A stretch of 64,000 nt of DNA. Origin: Rhabditophanes sp. KR3021 (Eukaryota; Nematoda; Chromadorea; Rhabditida; Alloionematidae). Below are positions 58,178-64,000 of the stretch, piece by piece (the stretch's first letter is position 1; each line of letters begins with the position of its first letter). Under the pieces are notes generated by a model. The model did not search any database. It saw nothing but the letters and a program-made list of their open reading frames with translations, and was not told the DNA's origin. The DNA is taken from positions 9,238,001-9,302,000 of the forward strand of contig CAUJLY010000006.1 in the NCBI GenBank assembly GCA_963281155.1. Reading direction: 5' to 3'. The translations under genes and the position numbers were made by a program.

Positions 58178-58614
58178 TCTTAAATAATAAGTCAACTTAA
58201 GGGACACTCACCTTTGATACAACTAATTAACATAAAAAAGGTTATTCCAAGGATAAATCAATATGCCGTTAGCAACTGCCAGCTCGCAAATAGCCGCTGT
58301 TAATTTGTACTTTTAAACTTGGCCTTGTTTTAGAAATATACTTTGCGTTTAGGTAAAACAAATGGTACGCTTAAATGCAAAAATATATTATGATATGGAA
58401 TTTTATGTCACCTTTCATAATTATTAAAAGGCTAAATCCAAGCATACTCTTTGTTGTATAAGGAAAAAAGATAATTTAAAATAAGTCGTAACAAATCATT
58501 TATTGCTTATATGTAATACTTTATATTTACAAGAACGAGTTAAATATTGCTAGTATATAAAAGGAAATGAATTTCAGAAATAGTTGACAGGGATTAATGT
58601 AGTAGAGTTTTTAA
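58178..58614. other. Short spacer
   Basis: About 440 bp between two minus-strand genes, presumably the promoter of the DUF1647 gene and the 3' UTR of the coiled-coil gene. No specific element was identified. Confidence 0.45.
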
Positions 58615-61537
58615 TTAAAATTTCCATGCAGGTCTTTTTTCATTAGACTTCTCAGGGATGTTATTTGTTACGGTCGTTGTCGCTTCCTTTTTGACTCTAA
58701 TTGAGCCACCTCGGATTATTGTTGTTGACTTTTTTCGTTCTTCACTATGTTCAGATTTGGACTGGTTGGTGATGGCTTTGTTTGCAGTATGTTTGGCCGA
58801 ATGAGCCGGAGATTTGGATCTGATGTCGGAAGAAGGTTTATCCATTACCAGATGTTGCTTCCTTTCCTTCTTGCTAGGTTCAAGTGGAGGAGACATTGAA
58901 CCATCAGAACCGTTTAAAATCTTGGTCTGATGTTTGGGGCATGTTTTGATGACACTAGGAATTGGTATATTATGTGGACTAGTTGGACTGGAAACTTCAG
59001 ATTTGTTGCTTTCATAGTCTTGGCCGTAATCTTCACTTCGACCATACATTAACTTGTTTAATCTTTCTATTTCCTTATCTTTTTCAGATAAGGCAGCTTT
59101 TAAAGATAGGTTTTCTTTACTGTTAAAAGTTCTTTTGTGTCCGTCTTCGCATAAACTGCTAATATCTATACAGGTGTCACTTTTAGCTTTTTTCATTGCA
59201 TCCATCTCATCAACAATTAAATATTCACGATTCTTCAACTCCTTGATGGCTTTTTCTGTTTCAACTTTTAATAAATTTAATTTTTTCTCACTTGAGGCAG
59301 ATAAATGATCTTCACGAAATTTGATGTAATCATTTGTTTTGTCTTTAAAAGTCTTCAATTCAGAAACCTTTTTGTTAAGTTCCCTTTCAAGAGATTTGTT
59401 GGTATCAGAAAGGTCATTTAATTCACATATTAGAGTCTCAATCCTATCATTGGCTTCATTCAATTTATTCATCGAAATAACACCCACATCAGCTTGAATT
59501 TCCTGATGAATAACTTCAATTTGGGTTTCACTTTCTTTGACACATTTACTGGCAGTACTTTGTTCAGCTCTACGAATAAGCGCTTGCAAACGTTTAGATA
59601 AAATTTCATAGGCAGTTTTGTCTTTTTCCGAGTCAATCTTGAATTGTTCACTCATTTGTAGCATTTTTTGAATAGTCTTGTCATGAGTTCTATGCTTTTT
59701 GCATTGTTCGCAGTCATCACTTTCAAGTTGATCCTCTAAGTCAATTATAGTTTGTCGTAACTTTCTGTTCTCTAGCATCATACTGTCCAAATCTGACACC
59801 ATTTTTTGCTCCTTCTCCAAAGACTCGTCATCAACACCCTCCATCTGGTCACGTAACACACTATATTGTTCCTCGAGCTTGTTAAGCTTACTAGAAAACT
59901 CTTTTTTCATCAAGTATTCACGCTCCTGAGAATCTTCCTTTTCTTTACACAAATTTTTCTCAAACTGTATCTTGCACGTTTCCTTTTCCATTGTCACAGA
60001 CTCTAAGACAGCCTCAAGAGCTTGCAATTGAGAATTCTGCATATCAAATTGACTTTGGCTCTGGCTTTGAAGATTTTTCCTTTCTGTTTCTAAAAAGTCA
60101 GAACGAGCACGTAAATTTTTTAGTTCAGTTTCTTGAATTTTAATCTTTGTTTCAAGTTCATTTTTGTCATTTTTGAGGTCATTTACTTTTTTTGAGTTTA
60201 CTGCCAACTGCTTATCTAACTCCTCTAGATGACCACGTGCAATTAGCCCAATTTCGTTTCGTTCTTTAACATTCTTCAAAAAATTTGTTTCTCTTTCTTT
60301 GGATGTATCAAGTTCACGATGAATTTTGTTAAGTTCAATGTCTTTGATTTTGCATTCAGCCTTCAACTCTTCTATCAACCCAATGCAACTACTTAACTTA
60401 TCCCGACCCTGCTTAGACTGATGTTCTACTTCTTTAAAGCGATCTTGATACTCTTCCTGTCTGGCTGACAATTCTTCTTTCAAAGCCTCTTCGTGATCTC
60501 TCAATGCTTCAAGTTCTCTGTTATATAGCATCTTTGCTGCTGTCAACTCTGTTTCATATAGAGTCTGCGCACGTCGCAACTTCATTTCAAATGTTTCACC
60601 AAGACAGTCTTTCTCACGTTTCAGACTTTTTCTTTCCTCTTCGAGTCTCTGAATTTCAATGATGTATTTTTGTTCAAGATTTAGTAATTGAGAACTAGAA
60701 AATCTCTGTTCAAGCAATTGAATTTCCTTTTGGTGTTCTTTGCGTAACTTTTCTAACGCACATTCTTTTTCGCGATCAAATTTTTCCTGCAATGCTTGGA
60801 AGTTTTTCATACGGAATTCAAAGTCCTTCTTTGCAGAAAGAACCTCCTCACTTAATGCAATGATTTTACCAGAGTATTCAGCCTCTAGTTTCCTCTCCCT
60901 GTCGGCGACTCGGCCTTGATACTCACTGAAACTTCCAATCACACTAAATTTTTGCCTTTCATATTCAACCAAAGTTTCTTCCAAATTATCAATTTTTCTT
61001 TGCAACTCAGATTCACGTCTCTGAACTTTTCCGATGCCTGTACTAGCAGCTACTTTCAGCATTGAATATAGTTGTGAACTTTCATTGCATAAATAATTTG
61101 CCTCCGATTTGAGAGTAAATGTATTAAGATTGTTATTTGAACTCACATTGTTATTTGAACTCACATTACTATTTGAGGGTGTTTTCTCGATTCTCTCCGA
61201 TGGCGGTGAATTAGGAGCAGGTGATTTCTGCTGAACAATAGAAGTCTTGACCGGTGGTGCCTTAATTGAAGAAAGAACATTGATATTCGGAGGAGCAGGC
61301 CAAGCTAAAAAGTCAGGTTGTTTTGTAACTACAGGAGAAGGATCAACAATTCTAAAAAGGATAATATATCTCAAATTATTAAATAACATACGCTGTTTTA
61401 TTTGATCTAGGTGATCTACTACTCTTTCTAGAAACACTTCGTTCGTTTGAAAAGGAAATATGATTATTTGGAGATACAGGTCCGAGTGTAGGATAAACTG
61501 CATTTGTCTTTTCTTCACCTTCAATATCCGAATGCAT
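58615..61537 (-). CDS. Long coiled-coil protein, family not recognised
   Basis: Exons 61392-61537 and 58615-61351, with a 40 bp intron, give 960 residues. Starting at the ATG at 61537 joins MHSDIEGEEK to IVDPSPVVTKQPDF; the longer open frame ahead of it is in another frame and is discarded. Residues about 1-150 are Ser/Pro/Asn-rich, including an NVSSNNN direct repeat. Residues about 180-760 are nearly continuous heptad-type coiled coil rich in Glu, Lys, Leu and Arg, for example the segment ELTAAKMLYNRELEALRDHE. A CEQCKK pair interrupts the coil near the middle. The last ~150 residues are Ser/Lys/Pro-rich and basic, ending KRPAWKF. The organisation suits a centrosomal, ciliary or microtubule-associated scaffold. 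I cannot name a vertebrate orthologue with confidence. Confidence 0.8.
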
Positions 61538-62702
61538 AGTTTGCCTAAAATATAATAATATAAATAACTAGCTAAGTAAAAATAAAACGCCGTCAATTGT
61601 TCGGCAGTCAAAAAATATAACTAAACCTCAATCGTAATAAAACTATAAAACACTTTCTTTTGAAATTTTAGGTAATTCATATATAATTTTATATACACAT
61701 ATTATAACAAAGCAATATTCTTTAGACAATTAATATATGGCACTCTTAAAGCAATTGATTAAAATCATTTTATTTCCAACAGCTGACCTGATGATACCTC
61801 ACAAAGTGTGTAAAAGATTATAATATATTTTAAGCAAATGGCTACTTGATATGCTTACAATTATATATATTATTCTGTATATTAAAAAGTTAGGTTCTTT
61901 GTCAAAATTAGATATGGCAAGAGGTGGTGTGTTATAATCGTTTCTTAAATTTGCTTACTTTTGCCAATTGTTTAATTAAATTTTAGGATGAGATGATGAT
62001 GTGTTTGTTGTCATATATTGCACTTCCCGTTCTTTTTAAACAATAAATATCAATTACATTACAATTACGCCAATTCAAGGAGATCAGGCTAAAATGGTGC
62101 CTAGCAAGTGTTGCTCATTATTTTCCTTTTTATATCATCCTATACCTTTTCTCATATCAATTTGAGATAATGTGATCGAGATGGGTGATTGTTTTTGATG
62201 AAAAAAGTAGCCACTAAACGTTTTGTTGATTTATGTCGATTTTTAAATGTTGCTCTGGATATATACAACACTGCATATATTATATATTACATATTCATAT
62301 ATCTATACATTTATATTTACAGATTTATGTAAATTTGATATATTATATTGGGATGGAAAAGTTACCATCCATTACGTATCAAATTATACTTATATCCAAC
62401 CAACGGAAAACATTTATGCCTATCATTGCATGTACAACATTGTTTGACAATTAAAAATTTTATTAAAGTCAGAGAAAGGAACGTTTTTGCAAATTTTACA
62501 ATTTCTTCCATCAACATATGTTAAAGATTCTTCTTTTTGACGATATACACACTGTCTTGTTCTTTGTATATACTTTTGCATATACATATATACCAAAATA
62601 TATACTACGAAAAAGTATCGCGGCCGTGGCTTCATTCAATCATTGAAAGTAAGACCACTTATATACTAGACTTGGTTGAGATTTGAGCGTATTCCATTCA
62701 AA
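61538..62702. other. Spacer with AT microsatellite-like stretches
   Basis: About 1.2 kb between divergent genes (coiled-coil minus, GGCT plus), so it should contain both promoters. It has simple TA/TATA-rich stretches near 61860-61880 and 62270-62345. Short open frames at 62233-62454 and 62423-62635 come from these simple repeats and are not supported as genes. Confidence 0.5.
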
Positions 62703-63421
62703 ATGACGTCTAAAAGTAGTGCTTTGCTTGAAGAAGACTTTTTCTATTACTTTGCTTATGGTTCCAATTTGTTGGGAGAAAGAATCAGAATCTTGGTGAG
62801 TTAATATTTATTATTGTGAAGTCAAATTAGATTTTTTTAATGCCTTTCTACTTTTTTGACTATAGTAGAGAAGTATACAGATGTGTAATGTTGCTAATTT
62901 TATCAGCAAAAACTGTTAAAATATATCAATACTTTTTATGTACCAATGCAATTATTTAATCGTTATTAACTTTATTCTAGAATGACACAGCTATTTTCCA
63001 AGAGGCCGGTGAGTTGAAGGGGTATAAAGTTGCCTTTTACGATCAAAGCGAACGTTGGCATGGTGGGATCGCGTCGATCGACGAAAATTCGAGTGACAAT
63101 GTTTATGGATGTATTTACCGAATTCACAAAAAGCAATCTGAAAATTTGGACTTGCAAGAGTATGGTTACCATCGCCTGGACGTCTCCATTCGAGGACTCA
63201 AGTCCAAGAAGACCGTCCTTTGCCGCACTTACCAGTATTCTAGCACTACTAAAGTCGCCACTCTCCCCAGTTTAGGATACAAGACTGTCATCGTCACAGG
63301 AGCCATCGAACATCGTTTACCAGAAGCTTACGTAGACATGCTTAATTCACTTAGACATAATGGAAAGCTTGATGAAATTCAAATTCCACTTCAATGTCTT
63401 AAGGATATCCAAATCCCTTAA
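62703..63421 (+). CDS. GGCT: Gamma-glutamylcyclotransferase
   Basis: Cytosolic enzyme of the gamma-glutamyl cycle that turns gamma-glutamyl amino acids into 5-oxoproline plus the free amino acid. Exons 62703-62795 and 62981-63421 (185 bp intron) give 177 residues; human GGCT is 188. The N-terminal signature FYYFAYGSNLLGERI forms the substrate loop (YGSNL). WHGGIASI follows, then the proposed general acid Glu lies in LDLQEYG, as in the human LDxQEG block. The C terminus YKTVIVTGAIEHRLPEAY matches the family. The start is at the ATG in caaaATG at 62703. AATAAA lies immediately after the stop at about 63424. Confidence 0.93.
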
Positions 63422-63799
63422 AAAATAAAGAAAGGCATTTAAAACTAACAGCTAAAATATGCAATTATGTTTTTGCCGAATGTTTAGCATTTATAATACC
63501 TACAGACAATAAACACTTTATTAAATCAAAAATTTATATAAAAAATTGCGTTTAATTTTGCCAATTGATATTTAGTATAAGTATACATATTCATGATTGA
63601 AGATGTACGTCTTATGAAAATTCATACTCTCATCATAAATAAGTCATTCAAATCAGATAAAATGTTGTATACTAATAAGATATAAAGCTATAAAAGATAC
63701 AATGCTATAAAGATAATGGAAAAGAAGATTAATTTTTTTGCATAATTACTTTTCTAAATTGATGGTTGGTGAAATGATATATCTTAGGTCGATGATCAT
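63422..63799. other. GGCT 3' UTR and intergenic stretch
   Basis: About 380 bp. It contains the GGCT polyadenylation signal (AATAAA near 63424) and the 3' side of the convergent small acidic ORF. Nothing else was recognised. Confidence 0.5.
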
Positions 63800-63988
63800 T
63801 TACAATTCTTTCTTAGTCTTCTTCTTTGGTGGTGGCGGTGGAGGAGTTTCATCGTCGTCGTCGTCTTCATCATCATCGTCATCATCGAGGCTAATGCTTT
63901 CATCCATAATTTGGTCGATCCAAGTTTGAAGGGCTTCGAGATTGCTGTCAACGTGTTTCTTTGGATCATCCAAGTTAAGTTGAGACAT
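63800..63988 (-). CDS. Small acidic protein, likely single exon, near window edge
   Basis: A 62-residue frame starting MSQLNLDD, with a plausible start context (tcgatATG). After about 32 residues of mixed sequence (SNLEALQTWIDQIMDES) it becomes DDDDDDEDDDDDE, followed by TPPPPPPKKKTKKEL at the C terminus. The sequence does not match a family I know. The low-complexity tail comes from triplet-repeat DNA (GTC/ATC and GGT), so it may be a small acidic nuclear-type protein or the last part of a gene; the open start suggests a real N terminus. Low confidence. Confidence 0.4.
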   Translation of the reverse strand: MSQLNLDDPKKHVDSNLEALQTWIDQIMDESISLDDDDDDEDDDDDETPPPPPPKKKTKKEL

Positions 63989-64000
63989 ATCGAACCAGAT

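Noticed and set aside
61538..61611. Longer N terminus of the coiled-coil protein
   Set aside because: It is in a different frame from the exon that splices cleanly to 61351, and has no coding character.

Overview
The window is AT-rich nuclear DNA from an invertebrate animal, almost certainly an arthropod. Evidence is spliced genes with GT-AG introns, many of only 39-55 bp, long gene-poor spacers, and a gene set that includes an alpha2-adrenergic-like octopamine receptor, an i-type lysozyme, an opsin and a DUF1647 glycosyltransferase-like protein. A copepod, possibly a sea louse, fits best, but that is inferred from style and gene content.

Layout. The left end (83-3849) is an apparently complete DNA transposon. 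It has inverted termini starting CACGGTG, a degenerate 5-copy tandem array with a ~174 bp unit, and one intact minus-strand gene whose residue spacing reproduces the RAG1 catalytic and zinc-binding core. A long spacer follows, then an octopamine-type GPCR (11.4-13.1 kb) and a small BTB/KCTD gene (14.3-14.7 kb). On the minus strand come a tail-anchored Cys-rich protein (18.0-19.0 kb) and the kinesin-2 subunit KIF3B (19.2-22.5 kb). After another spacer there are Rap1 (29.9 kb), a GPAT3/4-type acyltransferase (31.9-33.5 kb) and a second aminergic GPCR (39.7-42.0 kb). The 42-52 kb stretch is minus-strand: an i-type lysozyme-like protein, V-ATPase subunit C, a BED-finger protein and a short M1 aminopeptidase. 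The right part holds a divergent opsin (54.2-55.3 kb, plus), a DUF1647 type II membrane protein, a long coiled-coil protein (both minus), gamma-glutamylcyclotransferase (plus) and a small acidic ORF at the edge.

The host genes do not form one pathway; they look like an ordinary animal gene neighbourhood. The stand-out is the RAG1-like transposon: its D-x18-C-x2-C, H-x4-H and H-x19-E spacings equal those of RAG1, and its two ends differ by a 10 bp insertion between heptamer and inner block, reminiscent of asymmetric recombination signals. The opsin, which keeps the retinal lysine but lacks acids at the usual counterion positions, is the second point of interest. Two genes carry single-base frame breaks that look more like assembly indels than biology. 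All exon structures were derived by hand from splice signals and family conservation.
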